From Acidovorax sp. SRB_14 (GTDB lineage Bacteria; Pseudomonadota; Gammaproteobacteria; Burkholderiales; Burkholderiaceae_C): DNA of 64,000 nt. Location of the stretch: NCBI RefSeq assembly GCF_012932145.1, contig NZ_MWOK01000008.1:98118-162117 (forward strand), in the 5' to 3' direction. Position 1 is the stretch's first letter, and each line of letters opens with the position of its first letter. The notes under the pieces are model-generated. The model saw only the letters and a program-made list of their open reading frames with translations. It was not told where the DNA came from and ran no database searches. The position numbers and the translations under genes were made by a program. Shown piece by piece: positions 1 to 8,645 of the stretch.

Positions 1-331
1 CCAGCACCACGTCCGGGCGCAGCGCGACGATGGCCTCGATGCTCGGGTCGATGCCGCCGCCCACCTTGGGCAGGGCCTCGACGCTGTCCGGCCAGTTCGA
101 ATAGCGGTCGACCCCCACCAAGCGCTGGCACTGGCCGAGCGCGCACACGGTTTCGGTCAGCGAGGGCAGCAGGCTGACGATGCGCTGCGGCGGCTGCGCC
201 AGGTGCACGGCGCGGCCCCGGTCGTCGGTGAGCTGCACCGGCTGTGCGTTCGCCAGCGTCGCCATGGCCAACAGCAGCACCAGCAGGACGGCCACCACCG
301 CGACGATGCGCAGCACAGGGGTCGGTTTCAT
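1..331 (-). CDS. BtuF-like cobalamin/metal ABC transporter substrate-binding protein, partial
   Basis: Only the first 110 residues are in the window; the gene runs off the left edge. It starts MKPTPVLRI and has a long hydrophobic signal sequence ending near ANA (residue 29). The mature part reads as a helical-backbone metal receptor: the segment PQRIVSLLPSLTETVCALG, followed by LVGVDRYSNWP and DPSIEAIVALRPDVVL, is typical of BtuF/FhuD-type periplasmic binders. The start codon shares one base with the cobU stop (TGATG on the minus strand), so it is the fourth gene of the btuB-cobB-cobU operon. A periplasmic vitamin B12 or cobinamide binder is the likely role; haem or siderophore binding cannot be excluded from sequence alone. 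Confidence 0.85.
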   Translation of the reverse strand, partial: MKPTPVLRIVAVVAVLLVLLLAMATLANAQPVQLTDDRGRAVHLAQPPQRIVSLLPSLTETVCALGQCQRLVGVDRYSNWPDSVEALPKVGGGIDPSIEAIVALRPDVVL

Positions 332-915
332 CAGAGGGATTCCTTCAAGCTCAGTGGCAGGCCCGCCGCCATCAGTGTGACGCGGCTGCAGGCGTGCGCC
401 ACCTGCTGGTTCAGTGTGCCCAGCGCATCGACAAAGGCGCGCACCTCGCGCCCGAGCGGAATGACGCCCAGGCCGATCTCGTTGCCCACCAGCACCACGG
501 GCCCGGGGGCCTGCTCCAATGCTTCCAAAAACAGAGCTGCCTGCGCTTTCCAGCCGTGCGTTTGCGCCTGTTTTGGCTCCAAATCGGGGGCCGGCATGGT
601 CCAGTTGGTCAGCCACAGCGTCAGGCAGTCGATGAGCACCAGCGTGCCCGGCGCGCTGTGCCGGCACAGCGCGGCGGCCAGGTCGAGCGGCTCTTCGAGC
701 GTGTGCAAGCCGGGCACGCGCGCGGCGCGGTCGCTCTGGTGGCGCGCGATGCGCGCGCGCATCTCGCCGTCCCAGGGCTGGGCCGTGGCCAGCAGCAGCG
801 CGCGGCGATCGGGCGCCTGCGCCAGCCAGTGCGCGGCCAGCAGCTCGGCGCGGCGCGACTTGCCGCTTTTCTGGCCGCCCAGGATGAGTTCGCTGCGGGC
901 CATCGACAGGGTCAT
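331..915 (-). CDS. cobU: Adenosylcobinamide kinase / adenosylcobinamide-phosphate guanylyltransferase
   Basis: 194 residues, normal length for CobU/CobP. The enzyme phosphorylates adenosylcobinamide and then transfers GMP, in the nucleotide-loop step of cobalamin assembly and salvage. The Walker A loop GGQKSGKS lies at residues 13-20 and the family motif GNEIGLGVIP near residue 144. The start overlaps the cobB stop by four bases (ATGA) and the stop overlaps the next start, so translation is probably coupled. Oddity: about residues 111-130 (LEPKQAQTHGWKAQAALFLE) are encoded by a copy of the dispersed repeat of this window, inserted in frame between the DCLTLWLTN strand and the GNEIG strand. 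Confidence 0.93.
   Translation of the reverse strand: MTLSMARSELILGGQKSGKSRRAELLAAHWLAQAPDRRALLLATAQPWDGEMRARIARHQSDRAARVPGLHTLEEPLDLAAALCRHSAPGTLVLIDCLTLWLTNWTMPAPDLEPKQAQTHGWKAQAALFLEALEQAPGPVVLVGNEIGLGVIPLGREVRAFVDALGTLNQQVAHACSRVTLMAAGLPLSLKESL
525..584. repeat. AGCGCTT-type dispersed repeat, copy inside cobU
   Basis: On the plus strand this stretch contains AGCTGCCTGCGCTTTCC followed by CCGTGCGTTTGCGCCTG. It matches the rlmD copy at 23042-23100 at roughly six of every seven bases, including the shared run CCGTGCGTTTG. It is an exact multiple of codons within cobU and is read as KQAQTHGWKAQAA. Confidence 0.7.
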
Positions 916-2306
916 GGGGCCTCCGCCACCACCGGCCCGCCCAGCAGCGCCGCCACGGCAGCGGGGCTGGAGGGGAACCAGGCGTGGAAGTAACTGGCAT
1001 GGATGCTGCCATGCCGGTACAGCGCCTCGCCCGCGCCGGGCGCGCTGGCCTCGCCAGGCCGCGCCGTGCGGGCCACTTCAGGCGCGCCACTGGCCAGCGT
1101 CGAATAATGGAACGTGTGGCCGCGCAGCACCTGGCCGCCCCAGTCGAGCTGCTGCGGCCCGAGCCCGGCCAGGCGCCGCTGGAGGGTCGCCGCGCCGGGC
1201 AGCAGTCCCCACAGCGGCTGGCAGGCGCCGTCGGCCTGCGTGATGGATTCGCACAGCGCCATCATGCCGCCGCATTCGGCCCACACCGGCTTGCCGGCAG
1301 CCACATGGGCCTGCAGGCTGGCGCGCAGCGGGGCGTTGGCCGCGAGCTGCTGCGCATGCAGTTCGGGGTAGCCGCCAGGCAGCCACAGCGCGTCGCAGGG
1401 CGGCAGCGCGGCATCCATCAGCGGCGAGAAAAACACCACCTGCGCGCCCATGCGCCGCAAGCAGTCGATGTTGGCGTCGTAGATGAAGCAGAACGCCGCA
1501 TCGCGCGCCACGGCCACGGTGCGGCCCTGCAGCAGCGGGGCTTCGGGCGCATCGGCGGCTGGGTCAGGCGCCGCAAAATCCACCGACCAGCGCGCCTGCC
1601 AGTCTGCCAGCGCCATCTGCCCGAGCGGCGTGGCGGCCAGCGCGTCGGCGGCGGCGTCCAGGCGCGCCATGCCGTCGGGCAGCTCTTGCGCGCTGACCAG
1701 GCCCAGGTGGCGCTCGGGCAACAAGCCCGCAGCCTTGCCGGCCTGGGGGCCAGCGGCGCCGTCCACCGACACGCGCACCAGCGCGCCCAGCCAGGGTGCG
1801 CTCTCGCGCAGGCCGTCCTCCAGCATCTGCGCGTGGCGGCTGCTGGCCACGCGGTTGGCCAGCACGCCGGCCCAGCGCAGGCCGGGCCGGTAATGCTGCA
1901 GGCCGAACGCCAGCGCACCGAAGGTGCCGGCCATGGCCGAGGCGTCGACCACGGCGAGCACCGGCAGGCCCAGGCGCTCGGCCAGGTCGGCGGCGCTGGG
2001 TGCACCGTCGAACAGGCCCATCACGCCCTCGACCAGGATCAGGTCGCACTCCTGGGCGGCGGCGTGCAGGCGCGCACGCGCGTCGGCCTCGCCGGTCATC
2101 CACAGGTCGAGCTGGTGCACCGGCGCGCCGCTGGCGAGCTGGTGCCAGTGCGGGTCGAGAAAATCGGGTCCGTACTTGAACACGCGCACGCGCCGGCCTT
2201 GCCGCGTGTGCATCCGCGCCAGCGCCGCCGTGACGGTGGTCTTGCCCTGGCCCGAGGCCGGGGCCGTGACCAGCACGGCCGGGCAGCGCGCGGATGGCAG
2301 GCTCAC
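912..2306 (-). CDS. cobB: Cobyrinate a,c-diamide synthase
   Basis: 464 residues from a GTG start. It amidates the a and c side chains of cobyrinate with glutamine and ATP. The P-loop APASGQGKTT is at residues 15-24, so the start must lie upstream of it. The GTG at 2306 overlaps the btuB stop as GTGA, a coupled start, and gives the normal family length. Further family features are KYGPDFLDPHWH, the DLILVEGVMGLFDG strand, and a C-terminal class I glutamine amidotransferase domain with the nucleophile in WAECGGMMAL. It overlaps cobU by four bases. The reading frame stays open upstream inside btuB, but that part has no family resemblance. Confidence 0.93.
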   Translation of the reverse strand: MSLPSARCPAVLVTAPASGQGKTTVTAALARMHTRQGRRVRVFKYGPDFLDPHWHQLASGAPVHQLDLWMTGEADARARLHAAAQECDLILVEGVMGLFDGAPSAADLAERLGLPVLAVVDASAMAGTFGALAFGLQHYRPGLRWAGVLANRVASSRHAQMLEDGLRESAPWLGALVRVSVDGAAGPQAGKAAGLLPERHLGLVSAQELPDGMARLDAAADALAATPLGQMALADWQARWSVDFAAPDPAADAPEAPLLQGRTVAVARDAAFCFIYDANIDCLRRMGAQVVFFSPLMDAALPPCDALWLPGGYPELHAQQLAANAPLRASLQAHVAAGKPVWAECGGMMALCESITQADGACQPLWGLLPGAATLQRRLAGLGPQQLDWGGQVLRGHTFHYSTLASGAPEVARTARPGEASAPGAGEALYRHGSIHASYFHAWFPSSPAAVAALLGGPVVAEAP

Positions 2307-4186
2307 AGCTGCGGCGCCCACTTCAGGCCGACGAAAAGCGTGCGGCCCGGGGTCACATAGGTGCGGGCCAGTTCGTAGACCTTGTCGGACAGGTTGTCGA
2401 CCCGCGCCAGCAGCGTGAATTCGCGCGCCACGCGCTTGCTGGCGTAAAGGCTGACGAGGCCATAGCCGCCGAGCACGTTGGTGTTGGCGGCGTTGTCGAA
2501 GCGCTGGCCCGATGCCTGGACTTCGGCACCCAGCGTCCAGCCCGCCACCAGGGTGTCGGCGCCGAAGGTGGCGTGGTGCTTGGCGCGGCGCGCCACCAGC
2601 TTGCCGGTGTCGAGGTCGCGCGGGCGCTGCCAGTCGATCGAGCCGCGCAATTGCACGCCCGCGAGCTTGTAGGCGCCCGCGAGCGTCACGCCCTTGTATT
2701 CCGCGCGCGCCGTATTCTCGTAGCAGCCGAAGCTGCTGGCACACGGGCCGGGGGCACCGAAGCTGATCAGGTTCTGCACGCGGTTGCGGTAGGCCACCAC
2801 CGAGAAGCTGTTGCTGCCCTGGGCCCAGCGCAGACCCAGTTCGGCATTGCGGCTGCTCTCGGGCACCAGTGTGGCCACGCCGTACTCGCTGAAGCGCTGG
2901 TACAGCGTGGGCGCACGGAAGGCCGTGCCCGCCGAGGCCGTCGCGCGCCACGCCGGCGTGAGGGCGTAGCCGTAGGCCACGCTGCCTGTGCCCTTGCCGC
3001 CAAACTCGCTGTCGGAATCGTGGCGCACATTCAACTGCAGCGTGTGGCCGCCCGCGTTGAAGCCATATCCCAGCGCCAGCGCGTCCTGCGAGCGCCCCTG
3101 GTCGATGGGCGCGTTGACCAGGTGGTCCTCGCGGCGCTCCAGCGCGGCGGTGAAAAGGTGCGCGCCCACGCGGTATTCGTTCTGCCACAGGTAGCCACGC
3201 AACCGGGTCTCGGTCAGGTAGGGCGAGGGCGTGGTTTCATAGCGGCTCATCGAATCCGTAACGGACAGACGCGAATTGAAGGCCTCGGTCCACTGCGCCG
3301 ACCAGGTCAGGCCCGCCGTGCGCATGCGGTTGTGGTTGCGGTCGTCCACCGGGGAGGGCGACACGTCGAAGCCCGACTCCAGCCGGTTGGCCACCAGCGT
3401 GGCGTCGAGCCGGTGGCGCGCATTGACCTTGAACCCCAGCCGCGCATGGCCCGCCGTAGAGGAATAGCCGTCTCTGTCGGGGTTGTGGCCGGCATTGTTG
3501 CGGATGTCGTAGCCATCGCTTTGCTCGCGCGTGATGCCCAGCGCATAGTCGAACGCGCCGCCCTCGCCCGCGGAACCGCTCACGCCCGCCTCGATCCTGC
3601 GCAGGTTGTCGGTGCCTAAGCCGATGCCCACGTAGGGGGCTGCCGGGCCTTCGCCCTTGCGCGTGAACAGCTGGATCACGCCGCCGATGGCGTCCGAGCC
3701 ATACACGGCGGCGGCCGGGCCGCGCAGCACCTCGATACGGTCGATTTGCGACAGCGGGATCTGCTCCCACACCGCGCCTCCCGTGGACTGCGAGTCCACG
3801 CGCACGCCGTCGATGTAGACCGCGGTGAAGCGCCCCTCGGCGCCTCGCAGGAACACGTTCGACGCGTTGCCCACGCCCCCGCTGCGCGAGATCTCCACGC
3901 CGGGCAGGCGTGCGAGCACGTCGACCAAGCCGGTGGCGCCGCTGTTGTCGATCGTTTCGCGGTCCACGATGGACACATCGGCCACCAGGTCGGACAGTGG
4001 CTGCGCTGTGCGCGTGGCGGTCACCACGGTCTCGCGCAGCGCGGGCACATGGGTGTTTTGTGCCAACTGCACGGGCGCGGGCTGCTGCGCCAAAACAGGC
4101 AGCGCAGCCGCCACGGCCAGGGCCAGAACAGCGGGACGCAGGCAGGCAGGTGCGGCACGGCGCGCACGGATGGAAGAAATCGTCAT
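2303..4186 (-). CDS. btuB: TonB-dependent vitamin B12 outer-membrane receptor
   Basis: 627 residues. A signal peptide ends near ALPVLAQQ. A TonB-box-like segment ETVVTATRT precedes the plug domain (VSIVDRETIDNSGATGLVDV; RIEVLRGPAAAVYGSDAIGG). The remainder is a beta barrel ending in LFVGLKWAPQL, close to the terminal aromatic pattern of outer-membrane barrels. The ATG at 4186 is chosen because it directly precedes the signal peptide; the frame is open upstream but that region is riboswitch and terminator. The BtuB assignment rests on the riboswitch and the downstream cob genes, which separates it from siderophore receptors. It imports cobalamin using energy from TonB-ExbBD. Confidence 0.92.
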   Translation of the reverse strand: MTISSIRARRAAPACLRPAVLALAVAAALPVLAQQPAPVQLAQNTHVPALRETVVTATRTAQPLSDLVADVSIVDRETIDNSGATGLVDVLARLPGVEISRSGGVGNASNVFLRGAEGRFTAVYIDGVRVDSQSTGGAVWEQIPLSQIDRIEVLRGPAAAVYGSDAIGGVIQLFTRKGEGPAAPYVGIGLGTDNLRRIEAGVSGSAGEGGAFDYALGITREQSDGYDIRNNAGHNPDRDGYSSTAGHARLGFKVNARHRLDATLVANRLESGFDVSPSPVDDRNHNRMRTAGLTWSAQWTEAFNSRLSVTDSMSRYETTPSPYLTETRLRGYLWQNEYRVGAHLFTAALERREDHLVNAPIDQGRSQDALALGYGFNAGGHTLQLNVRHDSDSEFGGKGTGSVAYGYALTPAWRATASAGTAFRAPTLYQRFSEYGVATLVPESSRNAELGLRWAQGSNSFSVVAYRNRVQNLISFGAPGPCASSFGCYENTARAEYKGVTLAGAYKLAGVQLRGSIDWQRPRDLDTGKLVARRAKHHATFGADTLVAGWTLGAEVQASGQRFDNAANTNVLGGYGLVSLYASKRVAREFTLLARVDNLSDKVYELARTYVTPGRTLFVGLKWAPQL

Positions 4187-4201
4187 GGGATGCAGGTCAA
4201 C

Positions 4202-4232
4202 AAAAAAACCCGTGCCGGCTTCCCCGCCGGCA
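4202..4232 (-). terminator. Intrinsic terminator between the cobalamin riboswitch and btuB
   Basis: On the minus strand a perfect 7-base-pair stem (TGCCGGC / GCCGGCA, 4213-4219 with 4226-4232) is followed by CGGG and seven T. It ends 16 bases before the btuB start codon, the layout of a riboswitch expression platform acting by premature termination. Confidence 0.85.
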
Positions 4233-4269
4233 TGTGGGCGATACGGCTGCGGCGCCCAGGAAGGCGCGC

Positions 4270-4462
4270 GCAACCACGGTGTTGGCCGGTATCCGGGCTG
4301 GCGGAGCACCCTCCACAGCCTTCCCAGGCGCTTGTTCAAGGCGCCCAGTGGCATGTGTGTGGAGAGAGAATCGGGGTGGATTCGTCCGCTGACCGTTGCG
4401 GGGGCAGCGCAGGCTCGGCTGCACCGCGACCGGTACCTCCTTCCTGCTTCCCGTTGAACTGC
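4270..4462 (-). promoter_or_regulatory. Cobalamin (adenosylcobalamin) riboswitch
   Basis: In minus-strand order the region holds the hallmarks of the B12 aptamer: AACGGGAAGCAGGAAGG (4457-4439), CTGCCCCCGCAACGGTCAG (4407-4389), GCCACTGGGCGC (4352-4341) and the 3' B12-box-like CAGCCCGGATACCGGCC (4300-4284). A terminator follows directly and then btuB. Bound cobalamin would be expected to favour termination and turn off btuB-cobB-cobU-btuF. Boundaries are approximate. Confidence 0.92.
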
Positions 4463-4542
4463 AGCGTGTGAACCACGCCGCGAGCACCAACGCCGGCGAT
4501 TTTACGGCGCTTTGCGCGGCCCACCCTACAATTGGCTGCAGC

Positions 4543-4767
4543 ATGGACTCCACGCCCCCCACCCACCCCATTGAACAGATTGCACAGCGCGTCGAGCGGC
4601 TGCTGCAACAGCACGCGGAACTGCAGCGCAGCAACGAACTGCTGTCTGCCCAGGTTGCCGCCCTCAGCCAGGAACGCGATTCGCTGAAGTCGCGCCTGAA
4701 AGCCGCCCGCGCCCGCGTGGACGCCTTGATCGAACGCCTGCCGCCCACGCCAAAGGATGCCGAATGA
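4543..4767 (+). CDS. ZapB-like coiled-coil protein (TIGR02449-type)
   Basis: 74 residues, almost entirely predicted coiled coil with heptad-like repeats (IEQIAQRVERLLQQHAELQR; LLSAQVAALSQERDSLKSRL). Its stop overlaps the zapA start as ATGA, so the two are co-translated. Small coiled-coil proteins next to zapA are usual in beta- and gammaproteobacteria and are thought to work with the division ring, but this is inferred from position and structure. A TACAAT hexamer lies only 10 bases before the ATG and there is no clear Shine-Dalgarno sequence. Confidence 0.8.
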   Translation: MDSTPPTHPIEQIAQRVERLLQQHAELQRSNELLSAQVAALSQERDSLKSRLKAARARVDALIERLPPTPKDAE

Positions 4768-5105
4768 AGCAAATCGAGGTGCAGATCATGCAGCAAAGCT
4801 ACCTGCTGGGCTGCCCCGAGGGGCGCGAGGCGCGCCTGCTCGAAGCGGTGGAGCGCGTGGACACCGCGATGACCCGCATCCGCGACGCCGGCAAGGTGCG
4901 CGCGCGTGAGCGCATCGCGGTGCTGGCCGCGCTGAACATGGCGTTCGAGCTGGCCGACCACGAAGCGCAGAGCCTGACCTCTGCGGCGGCCACGGCTACG
5001 CCCCCCGCTGCTGCCTCCAACCCGGACGGATGCGACATGCAGCAACTGCGGTCGTTGGTGCAGCGCCTGGACCAGGCGCTGGGCGAGCAGGGCAAGCTGC
5101 TCTAG
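4764..5105 (+). CDS. zapA: Cell division protein ZapA
   Basis: 113 residues. The N-terminal half (KQIEVQIMQQSYLLGCPEGR, then LLEAVERVDTAMTRIRDAGK) matches the FtsZ-binding head of ZapA, and the C-terminal half is helical and would form the tetramer coiled coil. ZapA bundles FtsZ filaments at the division site. It overlaps the upstream zapB-like gene by four bases and is followed within 40 bases by 6S RNA, a common proteobacterial order. Confidence 0.92.
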   Translation: MKQIEVQIMQQSYLLGCPEGREARLLEAVERVDTAMTRIRDAGKVRARERIAVLAALNMAFELADHEAQSLTSAAATATPPAAASNPDGCDMQQLRSLVQRLDQALGEQGKLL

Positions 5106-5130
5106 CCCTGCCATGCGGCGCGCAAGCGCC

Positions 5131-5136
5131 TACAAT
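5131..5136 (+). promoter_or_regulatory. -10 hexamer of the 6S RNA promoter
   Basis: TACAAT lies five bases before the predicted 5' end of 6S RNA. The -35 region is weak to my eye and lies within the end of zapA. Confidence 0.5.
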
Positions 5137-5140
5137 GGAG

Positions 5141-5317
5141 GTGTCTGCGGTGCTGCCGGGCTTTATATTTCCTTGAACCAATGCTCATTGAGCACGGGCT
5201 TGGTACATCGCCCGGTGAGCGTGATCATCTCGCGTCAGATGAACCCAACGCCTGGCTGCCCTCGCCCACCTGAACCCCCGGTTCAGGATGCCGGTCCGGT
5301 GGCATTCGCAGACACCT
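5141..5317 (+). ncRNA. ssrS: 6S RNA
   Basis: About 177 bases downstream of zapA, the usual place for this gene. The two ends form a perfect nine-base closing stem: GTGTCTGCG (5141-5149) pairs with CGCAGACAC (5307-5315). Inside is a long, mostly double-stranded hairpin with an open central region, as in 6S RNAs that mimic an open promoter and bind sigma70 RNA polymerase in stationary phase. No plausible protein is encoded. Ends are inferred from the closing stem. Confidence 0.9.
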
Positions 5318-5325
5318 TTTTCTCT

Positions 5326-5356
5326 ACAGCGCGCCCCCAGGGCGCGCTGTTTTTTT
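5326..5356 (+). terminator. Intrinsic terminator after 6S RNA
   Basis: Perfect 11-base-pair stem ACAGCGCGCCC / GGGCGCGCTGT (5326-5336 with 5340-5350), three-base loop, then a run of T. Confidence 0.9.
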
Positions 5357-5371
5357 GAAGCGTACCTCTCC

Positions 5372-6187
5372 ATGCTCAGCACTCTCCTGATCGTCCAGCT
5401 CGCCGCCCTGGGTCTGACCACCGGATTCTTGGCCGGTCTGCTCGGCATCGGCGGCGGCATGCTGTTGGTGCCCTTCCTGACCTACCTGCTGGGCCTGCAG
5501 CAGGTGGCGCCCGGTCTGGCGGTCAAGATGGCCATTGCCACGTCCATGGCCACCATCATGTTCACCTCGATTTCCAGCGTGCGCGCCCACCACCGGCGCG
5601 GCGCGGTGCGCTGGGATCTGGTGTGGCGCCTCGCTCCGGGCATCGTCGCGGGCGGCATGCTGGCGAGCCTGGGGGTTTTTGCGCTGCTCAAAGGCTCGTT
5701 CCTGGCCCTGTTTTTCGGCCTGTTTGTCAGCTTCTCTGCATTCCAGATGTTTGTGGACCGCAAACCCGCCCCCACGCGGCAGATGCCCGGGGCCGGTGGC
5801 CAGGTGGCCGCGGGCGGCGTGATCGGCTTTCTGTCGGGGCTGGTGGGCGCGGGGGGCGGCTTTGTCAGCGTGCCGTTCATGGCCTGGTGCAATGTGCCCA
5901 TCCACCACGCGGTGGCCACCAGCGCGGCACTGGGTTTTCCGATCGCGCTGTCGAACGTGGTGGGCTACGTGGTCGCGGGGCAGTCTGTGCCAGGGCTGCC
6001 GCCGGCGTCGTTCGGCTATGTCTGGCTGCCCGCGCTGGGGGTGATTGCATCGTGCAGCGTGTTGACAGCACCTTTGGGCGCACGGGCTGCGCACCGGCTG
6101 CCGGTCAAGCAGCTCAAGCGCGTTTTTGCGAGTTTGCTGCTGGGACTCGCCGCTTACATGCTCTGGAAAGGCCTCATGGCAGGCTGA
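5372..6187 (+). CDS. TSUP (TauE/SafE) family membrane permease
   Basis: 271 residues with about eight hydrophobic segments. The family repeat is visible twice: GFLAGLLGIGGGMLLVPFL near the N-terminus and GFLSGLVGAGGGFVSVPFM in the second half. TSUP proteins export small sulfur-containing or organic anions; the substrate here is not evident. The ATG at 5372 is chosen because upstream in-frame sequence is 6S RNA and its terminator. The last 14 bases overlap the 3' end of the convergent GGDEF-EAL gene. Confidence 0.88.
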   Translation: MLSTLLIVQLAALGLTTGFLAGLLGIGGGMLLVPFLTYLLGLQQVAPGLAVKMAIATSMATIMFTSISSVRAHHRRGAVRWDLVWRLAPGIVAGGMLASLGVFALLKGSFLALFFGLFVSFSAFQMFVDRKPAPTRQMPGAGGQVAAGGVIGFLSGLVGAGGGFVSVPFMAWCNVPIHHAVATSAALGFPIALSNVVGYVVAGQSVPGLPPASFGYVWLPALGVIASCSVLTAPLGARAAHRLPVKQLKRVFASLLLGLAAYMLWKGLMAG

Positions 6188-8645
6188 GGGGCAACCCAGC
6201 CACCGCGTGGCCCTGCGGCAGCCCCTTCTTGAAGGCCGCAGCCTTGAGCAAATGCCCGAAATCGGCGGCAGTGACCGCGGGGGAGTACAAGAACCCCTGG
6301 TAGTGGTCGCACTGCAGTTGCTGCAGCACGGCTCTCTGCGCTTCGGTTTCCACGCCCTCGGCCACCACCTGCATGCGCAAGGCGCGCCCCATGTGGGCAA
6401 TGGCGGTGACGATGGCCAGGTCGCCTTCGTCGTTCGGCAGACCGCGCACAAAGGACTGGTCCACCTTGAGCTTGCGGATGGGCAGCTTCTTGAGGTAGGC
6501 CAGACTCGAATACCCTGTGCCGAAATCGTCGATAGCCAGGGCCACGCCCAGCGCCGCAACGGCAGCCAGGCGCTGCGCCGCCTCTTGCGCGTCCTGCAGC
6601 AGGATCGACTCGGTCAGTTCCAGCTCCAGCAAGGATGGCGGCAGCGCATACAGGGCCAAGAGATGGGTCAGGCGCTCGACAAAGTCAGGCTGGCGGAACT
6701 CCAGCGCCGACACGTTGACCGACACCGGAAGCGGCGTGCCCGCATGCATCCAGCGCGCCGACTGCTGCACGGCCTGCGCCAGCACCCAGGCCCCCAGCGT
6801 GACGATGTAGCCCGACTCCTCGGCCAGCGGCACAAAGACGCCCGGCGAGATGGGCCCCAGCTCGGGATCGGTCCAGCGCAGCAGGGCCTCGGCGCCCACG
6901 ATGCGGCCCGACTCCATGTGGATCTGTGGCTGGTAATGCACGGCCATGCACTGCCGGTCGAGCGCCTGGCGCATCGCATGCTCAAGCTTCATGCGCGAGA
7001 GCAGATTGGCATTCATCTGCGGCTGGTAGAAGCCGTAGTTTCCACGTCCACGCTCCTTGACGCGGTACATGGCACTGTCGGCATGCTTGATCAGGTCGTC
7101 GAGGCCATCGCCGTCTTGCGGGTACATCGCGACCCCCATGCTGCACTGGATCGAAAACCCCATGCCATCCAGCGTGAAAGGCCGGCGCATCTCATCGAGC
7201 ATGCGCCGCGCGACCATCTCGGCCACGTCGGCATTGCCACCATGCAGGTAGACCAAAAACTCATCGCCACCGAGGCGGCACAGCATGTCCGCCTGGCGCA
7301 AGCAGGATTGCAGCCGGGCCGCGACCAGTTGCAAGACCCGGTCGCCAAACGCATGGCCCAGCGAGTCGTTGATGACCTTGAACCTGTCCAGGTCCAGAAA
7401 CAGCACGGCAAAGCGTGCCGCTCCGGGCAGCGACGATCGCAGCACATCTTCCACGCGCCGCGACAGCAATAGCCGGTTGGGCAAGCCGGTCAGCACATCG
7501 CTGTAAGCGAGCTCATCGATGCGTTTTTGCGCGGCATGCTGCTCGGTGAGGTCGCGCATGAAGCCAATGCTTTGCTTCAGGCTCCCGCCTTCGCCGCGCA
7601 GCGGCACCCACGACAGGTGGACGGCGCAGCCCGCACCGCTGGCACGCGCAACCACCAGATCGCCACGCCAGACGCCGTCACCCTGCCACTGTGCCAGTGC
7701 CTGGGACAGCAGGCGTTCACCGTTCTCGCGGCCAAAGAGTGCAGCGACAGCGCTCCCCTGCAGCTGCTGCGCCCCACTCCCGAGCAGGCGCTCGCACGCC
7801 GGGTTGAGGCGCAGCAGACGGTGCATGTCGTCGGCGATGAAAATCGCATCGGGGCTGCAGTCGAACACCGTGGACGCCAGCCGCAGTCCCGCCTGCGCCT
7901 CGACCTCGTCCGTGATGTCCCGGAATGAATAGACCCGGCCCATGACGGTGCCGCGGTGCATTTGCGGCACACTGCGCCGCTCCAGCACCTGGCCGCTGCG
8001 CAGCAAGAGGATGTCGCTGCTGTGCTCTTGCGGCGCATGGGCGATGGCGCTCAAACGTTCCAGATAGACACTTGGGTCGAGCACGCCCTCGGCCATGAAA
8101 GCGTGCACGGCCGCATCGTTGCGCTGCATGAGCAGGCTCTGCGGCATGCCCCAGATGCAGGCCAGCCGCTGATTGAAGGCGCGCACACCGCCGGCCAGGT
8201 CGCACACCAGCATGCCGTCGGCAGCAGAGTCCAGGGTGGCCCGCAGCTGTGACAGCAAGCTCTCCAGCTCGCGCTCCGTGGCTTGCTGGGCACTGCAGTC
8301 GCGCATGGTCATGAGCAATGCCGCGCCAGGTTCAAGCATGGCGAACGCACCCACCTTGCGCTCCACGGACACCAGGGCTCCATCGGCGCGCAGCAGGCTG
8401 GAGAAAGAATGGATGCCCTGCGCCAGGACATGCGACGGTTCGGCCCAGAAACACTGGTCCTCAGGCGTTGCCGCCAGGCGCATGACCGAGATGCCTTTCA
8501 AATCGCCGCGCGGCATGCCCACCAGGCGCGCGGCGCTCAGGTTGGCAAAAAGAAGCGTGCGGGATGGCACGTCCACCACCCAGACGGCCTCCTGCAAGCC
8601 GTCGAAAGCCGACTGCCACAGGGCATCGCGTGCCGTGGCACTCAC
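6174..8645 (-). CDS. PAS-PAS-PAS-GGDEF-EAL protein (c-di-GMP turnover)
   Basis: 823 residues, cytoplasmic, no clear membrane segments. Three PAS-like sensor regions (about 1-120, 130-245, 255-370) precede a GGDEF domain (about 380-540) and an EAL domain (about 550-800). The GGDEF motif is intact at 459-463, with an RxxD inhibitory site (RQAD, 450-453) exactly five residues before it. The EAL motif is intact (GAEALLRW, near 586). Both c-di-GMP synthesis and breakdown are therefore possible; the net activity cannot be told. The GTG start at 8645 overlaps the HD-GYP gene stop as GTGA, so the two are probably coupled. Confidence 0.92.
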   Translation of the reverse strand: MSATARDALWQSAFDGLQEAVWVVDVPSRTLLFANLSAARLVGMPRGDLKGISVMRLAATPEDQCFWAEPSHVLAQGIHSFSSLLRADGALVSVERKVGAFAMLEPGAALLMTMRDCSAQQATERELESLLSQLRATLDSAADGMLVCDLAGGVRAFNQRLACIWGMPQSLLMQRNDAAVHAFMAEGVLDPSVYLERLSAIAHAPQEHSSDILLLRSGQVLERRSVPQMHRGTVMGRVYSFRDITDEVEAQAGLRLASTVFDCSPDAIFIADDMHRLLRLNPACERLLGSGAQQLQGSAVAALFGRENGERLLSQALAQWQGDGVWRGDLVVARASGAGCAVHLSWVPLRGEGGSLKQSIGFMRDLTEQHAAQKRIDELAYSDVLTGLPNRLLLSRRVEDVLRSSLPGAARFAVLFLDLDRFKVINDSLGHAFGDRVLQLVAARLQSCLRQADMLCRLGGDEFLVYLHGGNADVAEMVARRMLDEMRRPFTLDGMGFSIQCSMGVAMYPQDGDGLDDLIKHADSAMYRVKERGRGNYGFYQPQMNANLLSRMKLEHAMRQALDRQCMAVHYQPQIHMESGRIVGAEALLRWTDPELGPISPGVFVPLAEESGYIVTLGAWVLAQAVQQSARWMHAGTPLPVSVNVSALEFRQPDFVERLTHLLALYALPPSLLELELTESILLQDAQEAAQRLAAVAALGVALAIDDFGTGYSSLAYLKKLPIRKLKVDQSFVRGLPNDEGDLAIVTAIAHMGRALRMQVVAEGVETEAQRAVLQQLQCDHYQGFLYSPAVTAADFGHLLKAAAFKKGLPQGHAVAGLPLSLP

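Noticed and set aside
2307..3188. Upstream extension of the cobB frame
   Set aside because: It lies inside btuB and is Arg/Gly/Pro-rich without P-loop family resemblance; the GTGA overlap gives the natural start.
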